Shown here: piece after piece, positions 16,078 to 22,853 of the stretch | How the letters are laid out: the number at the start of each line of letters is the position of its first letter | Numbering within the stretch: position 1 is the first letter of the stretch | Origin: an uncultured Bacteroidales bacterium | GTDB lineage: Bacteria > Bacteroidota > Bacteroidia > Bacteroidales > Bacteroidaceae | Assembly (NCBI GenBank): GCA_902800925.1 | Contig: CADCGD010000026.1 | Span: 1 to 47,935 of the forward strand | Length of the DNA stretch: 47,935 nt | Direction of reading: 5' to 3' | Made by a program: the position numbers and the translations under genes | Notes under the pieces: generated by a model | Seen by the model: only the letters and a program-made list of their open reading frames with translations | Databases searched by the model: none | What the model was told of the DNA's origin: nothing

Positions 16078-17307
16078 TTAGCGCAGTAGTCTGCGAGAGA
16101 AGTAGCGTACGGGATACCATACGCTGAGGAATCCTACGGCAATAACCGTGAGGAAGACGACAACCACATCCCAGGGATGCACGCTCACGGGATAGGCATC
16201 GATGACAAAGGAGCCCTCGCTGTCGCCCAGACGTACCAGTCCGTACTGCTGTTGCAGCCAGCAAAGGAGGAGGCCTAACAAGATGCCGATAACAGCACCC
16301 ATCAACGATATCATACGTCCTTCAAAGAGGAAGATACGTGTAATCTGGTGGTCACTGGCGCCGAGATTACGCAGCGTAACGACATCGTTGCGCTTGTCGA
16401 TAATCAGCATCGACAGCGAGCCAATAATATTAAAGCAGGCTATGACGAGGATGAATGTCAGGAAGATATACGCCATGAGCTTCTCAACCTTCATGATGCG
16501 GAAGGTGTCATCCTGCTGCTCGTAGCGATCCTGAACAAGGAAACGACCGTCAGCCAACTGCACCATCTTCTCTTTCACCGCCTCAAAGTCACTACCAGGA
16601 CGCAAGCGCAGTTCCAAGGAAGTCAGACGATTGGGTTGGTCAAAGATATTGCGGGCAAAGTCTAACGATGTCAGGATATACTGTTTGTCGTATTTTGTCT
16701 GTTTGATACAGAAGATAACACCAGGTGAATAGAGTTCATCCTCCACAAAACCGTCGGTAGGATTGGCCATATTCAGCTGGCCTTCACGGCGAGGTGCATA
16801 GATCTTCAGCGGTTCCTGATAGGTATAGCCCAAGCCTAACTGGTAGGCGATACCCAGGCCAGGAATGCCATAGTGCATGTCGGCTGCATGCAGTTCGAAC
16901 TCACCATCGCCCTCCAGCACCTCACGGACATGCGTCAGCGAGTCGAAATTGTCTTGTACTCCTTTCAGTTTGACCATCATCTGACGATTGCCATAGACAG
17001 CCAGCGCCTGGTCCTCTAAGCACTCGGTAGCTACCTCTACCTCCGGCAACTGACGGATCTTGGTCAGGATAGGATCTGTGGCCAAGGCGGTCTTGCCCTT
17101 GATGGGTGTCACCTTCAGCTGGGGATCCATCTGTGTGAAGAACGATGCTACCAGGTCGTGGAACCCGTTGAACACCGACAGCGTGACGACCAGTGCCATA
17201 GCAGCAACGGCGACACCTACCACAGAGATGCCGCTGATGATGTTGATGGCGTTCGTCGACTTCTTGGAAAAGAGGTAGCGCCGTGCGATGAAGAACGGGA
17301 AATTCAC
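16078..17307 (-). CDS. LolC/LolE-type ABC transporter permease (FtsX family)
   Basis: A 409-residue inner-membrane permease resembling LolC/E, which extracts lipoproteins from the inner membrane with LolD. The N terminus FPFFIARRYLFSKKSTNAINIISGIS and TM1 (about 22-46) are typical. A large periplasmic domain follows (about 47-265), then three TM helices (about 275-300, 318-345 and 370-395) with the FtsX-family coupling segment RNDVVTLRNLGASDHQI. The start overlaps the rbfA stop by 4 nt. It is the last gene of the minus-strand operon. The ATPase partner is not in this window. MacB-like or other FtsX-family export is an alternative. Confidence 0.9.
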   Translation of the reverse strand: MNFPFFIARRYLFSKKSTNAINIISGISVVGVAVAAMALVVTLSVFNGFHDLVASFFTQMDPQLKVTPIKGKTALATDPILTKIRQLPEVEVATECLEDQALAVYGNRQMMVKLKGVQDNFDSLTHVREVLEGDGEFELHAADMHYGIPGLGIAYQLGLGYTYQEPLKIYAPRREGQLNMANPTDGFVEDELYSPGVIFCIKQTKYDKQYILTSLDFARNIFDQPNRLTSLELRLRPGSDFEAVKEKMVQLADGRFLVQDRYEQQDDTFRIMKVEKLMAYIFLTFILVIACFNIIGSLSMLIIDKRNDVVTLRNLGASDHQITRIFLFEGRMISLMGAVIGILLGLLLCWLQQQYGLVRLGDSEGSFVIDAYPVSVHPWDVVVVFLTVIAVGFLSVWYPVRYFSRRLLR

Positions 17308-17639
17308 TTTTTCAGTAGCTCGTCAATGCGCTCGATATAGTCCAGACTGTCGTCGATGAAGAAGCGAAGCTCAGGGACGATACGCATCTGATGACGAATG
17401 CGCGTGCCCAACTCATAGCGAATCTGCTTCTCATTACGGGTAATGTTCTGCAGGAGCTCTTCACCACGCTCAGAGGGGAAGATGCTCAGATAGGCCGTAC
17501 AGATGCTCAGGTCAGGCGATATCTTCGTACGCGTCACGCTCACCATCACACCATGCATGGCACGCGTCTGCCCCTGAAAGATCAACGAGAGTTCTTTCTG
17601 GAGCAGACGGGCTATCTTGTTTTGTCTTGTTTCTTGCAT
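17304..17639 (-). CDS. rbfA: Ribosome-binding factor A
   Basis: RbfA assists 16S rRNA 5'-end maturation and 30S assembly. The 111-residue protein shows the family's KH-like layout: ETRQNKIARLLQKELSLIF at the N terminus, VSVTRTKISPDLSICTAYLSIF in the middle, and RIRHQMRIVPELRFFIDDSLDYIERIDELL at the end. Length is typical. It lies 3 nt downstream of an FKBP gene and overlaps the permease gene by 4 nt, an unusual operon mixing ribosome assembly with envelope folding and lipoprotein export. Confidence 0.96.
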   Translation of the reverse strand: MQETRQNKIARLLQKELSLIFQGQTRAMHGVMVSVTRTKISPDLSICTAYLSIFPSERGEELLQNITRNEKQIRYELGTRIRHQMRIVPELRFFIDDSLDYIERIDELLKK

Positions 17640-17642
17640 GTC

Positions 17643-18404
17643 TTATTTCTTTTCTTCTATTTTCTCTTCCTCAATAGACAGGACCTCTACGTCGAAAACC
17701 AATGTGCTATAGGGAGGAATATCTGCACCAGCGCCACGAGGGCCATAGGCCAACTCCTGCGGAATGTACAGCTGCCACTTAGAACCTACAGGCATCATGC
17801 ACAGAGCTTCTGTCCAACCCTTGATGACCTGGTTAGGCGAGAAGGTTGCAGGCTCACCGCCATGCTTGTCGGTAGAGTCGAATACCTTACCGTCAATCAA
17901 ACGCCCCTCATAGAGCACCTTTACCTTGTCGTTAGCCTTGGCAACAGCACCGTTACCTTGCTTTAACACCTTGTACTGCAGACCACTGGGCAATGTGATG
18001 ACACCCTCCTTCTTGGCATTCTCTTCCAGGAAGTCCTTACCGGCCTTCTTCAGCTTCTCTTCCTTAGCCTTACGGATGGCAACAACACGACCGTTCAGGA
18101 ACTCCTCGGCACGACGGTTCTTAAAGAGCGCCGTGTCACCCTTCAAGGCATCTATCAAACCCTGATAGGCTATACGCATCTGCAGAGAGTCGTCAGAGCC
18201 CTCTACCTCCTTGCCCAGACCAGCCAGGAAACGGTCGCGTACGATGTCTGCCAGCACATAACCAGCAGTATAGCTCAGCGAATCGCTACCCGTCACCAGT
18301 TGAACACTAGGTTTTGGAGCCTTTTTGTTCTTTTTGCCTGCCTGAATAGTAGACAAAGAGGCACCCGCCACGAGAGCGAGTGCCACTATGAATAGCTTTT
18401 TCAT
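17643..18404 (-). CDS. FKBP-type peptidyl-prolyl isomerase, exported (third of three)
   Basis: 253 residues. A signal peptide (about 1-22, ends IQAG) is followed by an N-terminal dimerisation region (about 35-130, SYTAGYVLADIV). The FKBP domain (about 145-245) carries LPSGLQYKVLKQGNG, VKVLYEGRLIDGKVFDS, VIKGWTEAL and the active-site rim PQELAYGPRGAGADIPPYSTLVFDVE. It is predicted to isomerise proline bonds in the periplasm. The start overlaps the stop of the preceding FKBP gene by one base, and rbfA begins 3 nt after its stop. The tail is charged (EEEKIEEKK). Confidence 0.94.
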   Translation of the reverse strand: MKKLFIVALALVAGASLSTIQAGKKNKKAPKPSVQLVTGSDSLSYTAGYVLADIVRDRFLAGLGKEVEGSDDSLQMRIAYQGLIDALKGDTALFKNRRAEEFLNGRVVAIRKAKEEKLKKAGKDFLEENAKKEGVITLPSGLQYKVLKQGNGAVAKANDKVKVLYEGRLIDGKVFDSTDKHGGEPATFSPNQVIKGWTEALCMMPVGSKWQLYIPQELAYGPRGAGADIPPYSTLVFDVEVLSIEEEKIEEKK

Positions 18405-19285
18405 TACTTCTTAGGATCTACTTCCAGCAATTCAATCTTGAAGATCAGCATAGAGAAGGGCTTGATGTCAGCACCCTGCTGACGCTCACCGTAAGCCAGC
18501 TCCTGAGGGATGTAAACCTCCCAAGTAGAACCAGCAGGCATGTGAGTCAAAGCGTCTGTCCAACCCTTGATAACCTGGTTAGCACGGAAGTCGGTAGCAT
18601 TGCCACGCTTGTAGCTGCTATCGAAGACCTTACCATCCAGAGTACGACCCTCGTAGTGAACCTTTACGCGAGAGGTGTCAGCGGGAATAGCACCAGTACC
18701 TTCCTTGATGACCTTGTACTGTACACCGCTGGGCAGGGTAACAATACCTTCCTTCTTGGCGTTCTCCTTCAGGAAGTCCTCACCGGCCTTCTTGTTAGGA
18801 CCAAACTCCTTCTCCAGCATCTTAGCCTTGATGCTACGCATCATGTTCTGAGCAACAACAGAAGCAGAGTCAACAGTCATCAGACCGCCCTTGCCAGTAG
18901 TACCGGCAACGAAACCTGCCATGAAGTTTTTCAGAGAGATGGTCTTGGTAGAATCGTCACCAAACAGCTCGTGGTTGATGCCCTTCACCATCTGACCAGA
19001 GATCTGCTGACCAATCTGGATACCAGCATAGTAAGCGGCCTTCTTCTTGTCGTCACCAGCGTTGGCGCCTTCGTTCAAACCTTTGATGAACTCGTCGATG
19101 TAAGCGGTATCAACGCCCAGACGACCTACGAGATAATCCTTCAAACCCTGAGTCTGAGCCATACCGATAGCATAGCTGACTGTGTCGATGTCACTCTTCA
19201 GGTTAGCCTTGGGAGTGCCGTTGCCACATGAAGAAATCATGATGGCTGCAACTGCTGCAATAGCAGCAAAAGTAAACTTTTTCAT
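18404..19285 (-). CDS. FKBP-type peptidyl-prolyl isomerase, lipoprotein (second of three)
   Basis: 293 residues. The signal peptide ends in ISSC with Cys20 as the likely lipid-attachment site, so this copy is membrane-tethered. A helical N-terminal domain (about 35-180) with VSYAIGMAQTQGLKDYL is followed by the FKBP domain (about 195-290): LPSGVQYKVIKEGTG, VKVHYEGRTLDGKVFDSS, VIKGWTDAL and PQELAYGERQQGADIKPFSMLIFKIE. It is a paralogue of its neighbours. The upstream gap contains the octamer array at 19306-19367. Confidence 0.94.
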   Translation of the reverse strand: MKKFTFAAIAAVAAIMISSCGNGTPKANLKSDIDTVSYAIGMAQTQGLKDYLVGRLGVDTAYIDEFIKGLNEGANAGDDKKKAAYYAGIQIGQQISGQMVKGINHELFGDDSTKTISLKNFMAGFVAGTTGKGGLMTVDSASVVAQNMMRSIKAKMLEKEFGPNKKAGEDFLKENAKKEGIVTLPSGVQYKVIKEGTGAIPADTSRVKVHYEGRTLDGKVFDSSYKRGNATDFRANQVIKGWTDALTHMPAGSTWEVYIPQELAYGERQQGADIKPFSMLIFKIELLEVDPKK

Positions 19286-19305
19286 TGTTTTTTTTCTTTT
19301 TTTTT

Positions 19306-19367
19306 ATTTCGATGTTTCGATATTTCGATGCTTCGACGTTTCGATGACTCGATGACTCGATGCTTCG
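19306..19367 (-). repeat. Octamer tandem array, minus-strand sense CGAAACAT-type, about 8 units
   Basis: On the plus strand the units read ATGTTTCG, ATATTTCG, ATGCTTCG, ACGTTTCG and ATGACTCG. The reverse complement is the CGAAACAT octamer of 14086-14173. It sits between the first and second FKBP genes, with more unit variation than the ompH array. Confidence 0.88.
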
Positions 19368-19372
19368 ACGTC

Positions 19373-19978
19373 TTACATGACCTGAATCAGCTCCACATCA
19401 AAGATGAGAGCTGCATAGGGAGGAATTGATGAACCTGCACCACCCTCGCCATAAGCCAGACGATAAGGGATGAAGAAACGATACTTGGCACCCTCCTGCA
19501 TCAGCTGCAGACCTTCTGTCCAACCAGCGATTACCTGCTGAAGACCGAAGACGGCGGGCTCACCACGCTGTACGCTGCTGTCAAAGACAGTACCATCAAT
19601 GAGGAAGCCCTCGTAGTGGCACTTCACAGAGTCCTTGGCAGAAGGCTTCTTACCATTACCTTCCTTCAGCACCTGATACTGCAGACCGCTGGGCAAGGTG
19701 ATGATGCCGTCTTTCTTGGCATTCTCGGCCAGATACTTCTCACCAGCCTCCTTAGCCATCTTGCCAGCCTCCTGGCGCTGCTTGTTGATCTTCTCTTCCT
19801 GAGCGGCAAAGAACTCCTGTACAATCTTCTGGGCCTCGCTGCTCTTTATCTTCAGTTCATTGCCACCAAGAACATCCTTGACAGCCTGTGCAAAATCGTC
19901 GATATTCAACTCCTGACCACCCATGTTTGCCAACTGGTGACCAATACCAATACCTAAAGCGTAACTTACTTTATCCAT
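19373..19978 (-). CDS. FKBP-type peptidyl-prolyl isomerase, FklB/Mip-like, no signal (first of three)
   Basis: 201 residues, starting MDKVSYALGIGIGHQLANMG with no signal peptide. This copy is therefore probably cytoplasmic, unlike its two neighbours. A Mip-like helical dimerisation arm (about 45-95, rich in Glu/Lys) is followed by the FKBP domain: LPSGLQYQVLKEGNG, VKCHYEGFLIDGTVFDSS, VIAGWTEGLQLM and PYRLAYGEGGAGSSIPPYAALIFDVE. It is the promoter-proximal gene of the operon, with a -7 box about 35-42 nt upstream of its start. Confidence 0.94.
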   Translation of the reverse strand: MDKVSYALGIGIGHQLANMGGQELNIDDFAQAVKDVLGGNELKIKSSEAQKIVQEFFAAQEEKINKQRQEAGKMAKEAGEKYLAENAKKDGIITLPSGLQYQVLKEGNGKKPSAKDSVKCHYEGFLIDGTVFDSSVQRGEPAVFGLQQVIAGWTEGLQLMQEGAKYRFFIPYRLAYGEGGAGSSIPPYAALIFDVELIQVM

Positions 19979-20012
19979 GTCTATTTATACCTTATTATAA
20001 TAAAATCGGCTG

Positions 20013-20020
20013 CAAAGGTA
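20013..20020 (-). promoter_or_regulatory. -7 box of the FKBP-rbfA operon
   Basis: Minus-strand TACCTTTG matches TAnnTTTG exactly. No clear -33 TTTG is present; the region where it would lie is the ATAATTC array. Confidence 0.6.
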
Positions 20021-20024
20021 CAAA

Positions 20025-20060
20025 TAATTCATAATTCATAATTCATAATTCATAATTATT
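20025..20060. repeat. Heptamer array ATAATTC, about 5 units, between divergent promoters
   Basis: Four exact ATAATTC units and a variant ATAATTA occupy the space between the FKBP-operon and cobB -7 boxes, which point in opposite directions. Copy-number change would alter the spacing upstream of both. Confidence 0.85.
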
Positions 20061-20063
20061 TTC

Positions 20064-20071
20064 TATCTTTG
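20064..20071 (+). promoter_or_regulatory. -7 box of cobB
   Basis: TATCTTTG, an exact TAnnTTTG match, 29 nt before the ATG at 20101. Confidence 0.65.
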
Positions 20072-20100
20072 CATCATATTTAACAATATTTTTGCAGCTT

Positions 20101-20799
20101 ATGAAAAAGATTGTCGTATTAACAGGTGCAGGCATGTCTGTGGAGAGCGGACTGAAGACTTTCCGCGATGCCGACGGTTTGTGGGAAGAGTATCCCGTAC
20201 AGCAGGTAGCCACCCATGAGGGCTGGCTCAACGACCCTACCCTTGTGACTAACTTCTACAACATGCTTCGTAAGAAATGCTGGGGCGTGAAACCTAACGA
20301 AGGACACCAGCTGGTAGCAAAGTTGGAAGAGAAGTACGACGTAACGGTAGTCACACAGAACGTAGACAACCTGCACGAGCAGGCAGGCTCGTCGAAGGTC
20401 ATCCATCTGCATGGTGAACTGATGAAGGTCTGTTCGAGCAACGACCCTGACGACCCACGCTATCAGCAGCTGCTAACCCCAGAGAACTGTGAGGTCGTAC
20501 CAGGCACAAAGGCTGGCGACGGCTCGCTATTGCGTCCGTTCATTGTCTTCTTCGGCGAGGCAGTGCCTATGATTACTGTTGCCGCCGAGGAGGCACAAAC
20601 TGCCGACATCTTCATCATCATCGGTACTTCGCTGGCTGTCTATCCTGCTGCGGGCCTCATCCATTACGTCCGTCCAGGTGTTCCCGTCTACATCATTGAC
20701 CCGAATCCCATCAGTGCGGGCAGTCGAAACATCACCCAGATCCAGAAGGGTGCATCGGCAGGCATGCGTGAGCTCAGCGAGTTGCTCATGAAGGATTAG
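20101..20799 (+). CDS. cobB: NAD-dependent protein deacylase, Sir2/CobB type
   Basis: A 232-residue sirtuin that removes acyl groups from lysines using NAD. NAD-binding GAGMSVESGLKTFRDADGLW, TQNVDNLHEQAG, the catalytic HLHGEL and RPFIVFFGEAVP are all present. The segment after the first motif (EEYPVQQVATHEGW) resembles CobB and other class III sirtuins, which favour succinyl-type lysines. Only two cysteines (VCSS and NCEV) lie in the region where many sirtuins have four zinc ligands, so the zinc site is probably missing or altered. The start is the ATG at 20101; a TTG at 20092 also fits but is less likely. Confidence 0.95.
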   Translation: MKKIVVLTGAGMSVESGLKTFRDADGLWEEYPVQQVATHEGWLNDPTLVTNFYNMLRKKCWGVKPNEGHQLVAKLEEKYDVTVVTQNVDNLHEQAGSSKVIHLHGELMKVCSSNDPDDPRYQQLLTPENCEVVPGTKAGDGSLLRPFIVFFGEAVPMITVAAEEAQTADIFIIIGTSLAVYPAAGLIHYVRPGVPVYIIDPNPISAGSRNITQIQKGASAGMRELSELLMKD

Positions 20800-20815
20800 A
20801 AGCACAATCGAAAAG

Positions 20816-20843
20816 GGGAAGCAATCTTCACAGACAGCTTCCC
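20816..20843 (+). terminator. Hairpin after cobB, weak terminator candidate
   Basis: A perfect 7-bp stem GGGAAGC/GCTTCCC with a 14-nt loop lies 17 nt after the stop. It has no T tract, so its activity is uncertain. Confidence 0.3.
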
Positions 20844-20956
20844 TACCGAGGAAAATGATAAATATAGATTAAAATTACTAGTTGTGTGCACTGCAAAGTT
20901 ACGAACAATTTTCTGACTTTTGCAAATATCCACAGGGAAATTTTTCTGTTTTTGGA

Positions 20957-22600
20957 TTATTTAACGCTCATTGGGTCGTTTTTATCGACAGATTGCTCAC
21001 TCGCCACTTTTTGTGCATGTCCTAACAGCTTCTCATACTCGCCGTCAGTAGTCAGAATACGCTCCGCTTCACGCAACGCTTTGTCTGTTCTCAACCCCAC
21101 CTGCATCTGACCGGCCTGGAAATAATAAGCCGATACGATGTCCTGTTCTATCATCTGCTGGATCTCTTCACGATGAGCATCCAGGTCACGACTCAGGTCG
21201 TGATGGTCTATCTTCTTCTTCAGCGCCTCGAACTCCTCCTTGGCATCGTCATAGTACCCTTCAAACTTAGCCGTCTTGATGAGTTCCTCAAATTGTTTCT
21301 TGCTGACCTGATCATAGGTAAAGCCAGCCTTGATGACACGCTGCTTGAAGTCCTGATAGTCGGCGTCTGTCAGATGGAAGACGGAAGCAGGCACTATCGT
21401 CGGGTGCTTGGCAATATAGTCGACCACGTAGTCTAGCATCACCTCCGTAGAGTCCAGACGGTCCAGATAGAGCGTGATATTCGCCAACGTGTCCGGCTTC
21501 ACCTCCACATCGGGCGTGATACCCTCCTTCATCTTGATGCCACGACCACTGGGCAGGTAGTAGCGCGAGGTGGTGAGCTTCAGATTGGCGTTGTAGGGCA
21601 GGTCAACGTTCGGTACCTGTACCAGTCCCTTGCCATAGGTCCTAGTACCGATGATGACGCCACGCTTCAGGTCCTGCAGGGCACCAGAGGTAATCTCCGA
21701 GGCCGAAGCCGTCTCACCATTTACTAAGACTACCAGCGGCATCACGGTATCGATGGGTTCCAGGCGGGTCCTATACTCCGCACCGGCACGCTTCATCTTA
21801 CCTTTGGTCTCCACAATCTTCACACCCTTCGGTATCCACATGTTCAAGATCTCCACACACTCTGCCAACGAACCGCCACCATTACCACGCAGGTCAAGCA
21901 CTAGTTTCTCAGCACCCTGTTTCTTCAGGTCAAGGAACGCACGGCGCATGGCCTTGGAGGGCTCGCCCGTAAATGTGCTCAGACTGATATAGCCTATCTT
22001 ATTAGCGCGCATACCATAATAAGTAATCTCAGGCATTTTGATGCTGCGACGCGTAATCTTGAACTCCATCTTCTTGCCCGTCGAAGGACGCAGAATCTTC
22101 AGCTTGAACGTTGTGCCAGGCTCGCCACGCAGGTGACTGCTGACATAGCTGACGCTCTTGTCCGTCATCACCGTATCGTCAATCTGCAGGATGACGTCGC
22201 CCTTCTTCAGACCCACTTCCGACGATGGCATACCTTCATACGGCTCTTCGATGACCACTTGCTTACGTTTCTGGTGGTAGCGCACCAAGGCTCCGATACC
22301 GGCATACTTACCTGTCAGCATCTGCTTCAACTCCTTCTGCTTCTCCTCAGGATAAAACTCCGTATAGGGGTCCAGTGACTGCAACATGGCATCAATACCC
22401 GTCTTCAATACCTTGTTAGCATCTAGGGTATCGACATACATCAGGTCCAGATTTTTATAGAGGGCATTGAAGATGTCCAGGTTCTTCGCTACCTCCAAAT
22501 TGTGATTCTTTGAACCAGAGGCTGCATTTTTCTGCTCCTGTGCCCATGCGCCAACAACAGTCGCTGCACACAGCAATATCACTAAAAATGTCTTCTTCAT
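20957..22600 (-). CDS. C-terminal processing peptidase, S41 family with PDZ domain
   Basis: A 547-residue exported serine protease. A signal peptide (about 1-21, ends GAWAQ) precedes a helical N-terminal region with SLDPYTEFYP (about 75-85). A PDZ domain follows (about 95-180, GIGALVRYHQKRKQ, GLKKGDVILQIDD). The S41 core contains LVLDLRGNGGGSL, the catalytic Ser region NGETASASEITSGALQD and the catalytic Lys region GTRTYGKGLVQ. The open frame extends to 22639, but the ATG at 22600 (MKKTFLVI) gives the signal peptide and lies at a normal distance from the promoter. A long helical C-terminal extension (about 395-547) is typical in Bacteroidetes. Confidence 0.95.
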   Translation of the reverse strand: MKKTFLVILLCAATVVGAWAQEQKNAASGSKNHNLEVAKNLDIFNALYKNLDLMYVDTLDANKVLKTGIDAMLQSLDPYTEFYPEEKQKELKQMLTGKYAGIGALVRYHQKRKQVVIEEPYEGMPSSEVGLKKGDVILQIDDTVMTDKSVSYVSSHLRGEPGTTFKLKILRPSTGKKMEFKITRRSIKMPEITYYGMRANKIGYISLSTFTGEPSKAMRRAFLDLKKQGAEKLVLDLRGNGGGSLAECVEILNMWIPKGVKIVETKGKMKRAGAEYRTRLEPIDTVMPLVVLVNGETASASEITSGALQDLKRGVIIGTRTYGKGLVQVPNVDLPYNANLKLTTSRYYLPSGRGIKMKEGITPDVEVKPDTLANITLYLDRLDSTEVMLDYVVDYIAKHPTIVPASVFHLTDADYQDFKQRVIKAGFTYDQVSKKQFEELIKTAKFEGYYDDAKEEFEALKKKIDHHDLSRDLDAHREEIQQMIEQDIVSAYYFQAGQMQVGLRTDKALREAERILTTDGEYEKLLGHAQKVASEQSVDKNDPMSVK

Positions 22601-22636
22601 ATCTGTTTTTGTACTCTTTCTACTCGTTTTACGGGG

Positions 22637-22668
22637 CAAAAGTACAAAAAAATACGCTTATCGTGAAA
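22637..22668 (-). promoter_or_regulatory. Promoter of the S41 peptidase
   Basis: Minus-strand TACTTTTG at 22637-22644 with a partial -33 element (TTTC) at 22665-22668 and a 20-nt spacer, 37 nt upstream of the chosen start. Confidence 0.6.
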
Positions 22669-22683
22669 TTTTTTGCCAAAAAG

Positions 22684-22715
22684 TTTGCGCAATTCGAAAA
22701 AACTCCTTACCTTTG
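22684..22715 (+). promoter_or_regulatory. Promoter of tRNA-Asn
   Basis: TTTG at 22684-22687, a 20-nt spacer and TACCTTTG at 22708-22715, a full match to the Bacteroidetes consensus, 26 nt before the tRNA. Confidence 0.8.
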
Positions 22716-22741
22716 CACCCGCAATCGAAAGAAAGCACCCT

Positions 22742-22815
22742 GCTTCAGTAGCTCAGTTGGTTAGAGCACCTGACTGTTAATCAGGGGGTCGTTGGTTCAA
22801 GCCCATCCTGAAGCG
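22742..22815 (+). tRNA. tRNA-Asn (anticodon GTT)
   Basis: A cloverleaf can be folded by hand: acceptor GCTTCAG/CTGAAGC, D stem GCTC/GAGC, anticodon stem CCTGA/TCAGG with loop CTGTTAA (anticodon GTT at 22776-22778), and T arm GTTGG-TTCAAGC-CCATC with one T-T mismatch. G is the discriminator, and CCA is not encoded. Confidence 0.96.
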
Positions 22816-22817
22816 CA

Positions 22818-22852
22818 AGAGTCCCAAGCGAAAGTTTGGGACTCTATTTTTG
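22818..22852 (+). terminator. Terminator between tRNA-Asn and the phosphatase gene
   Basis: A perfect 10-bp stem AGAGTCCCAA/TTGGGACTCT (22818-22827 with 22836-22845) runs into ATTTTT. It also lies just beyond the stop of the convergent minus-strand gene, so it may serve both. Confidence 0.88.
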
Positions 22853-22853
22853 T

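Noticed and set aside
18542-19231. 229-codon plus-strand frame over an FKBP gene
   Set aside because: It is a shadow of a clear FKBP lipoprotein; its low-complexity Leu/Val composition is typical of antisense frames.
20092-20100. TTG start extending cobB by three codons
   Set aside because: The ATG at 20101 gives the standard MKKIVVLTGAG start and good promoter spacing.
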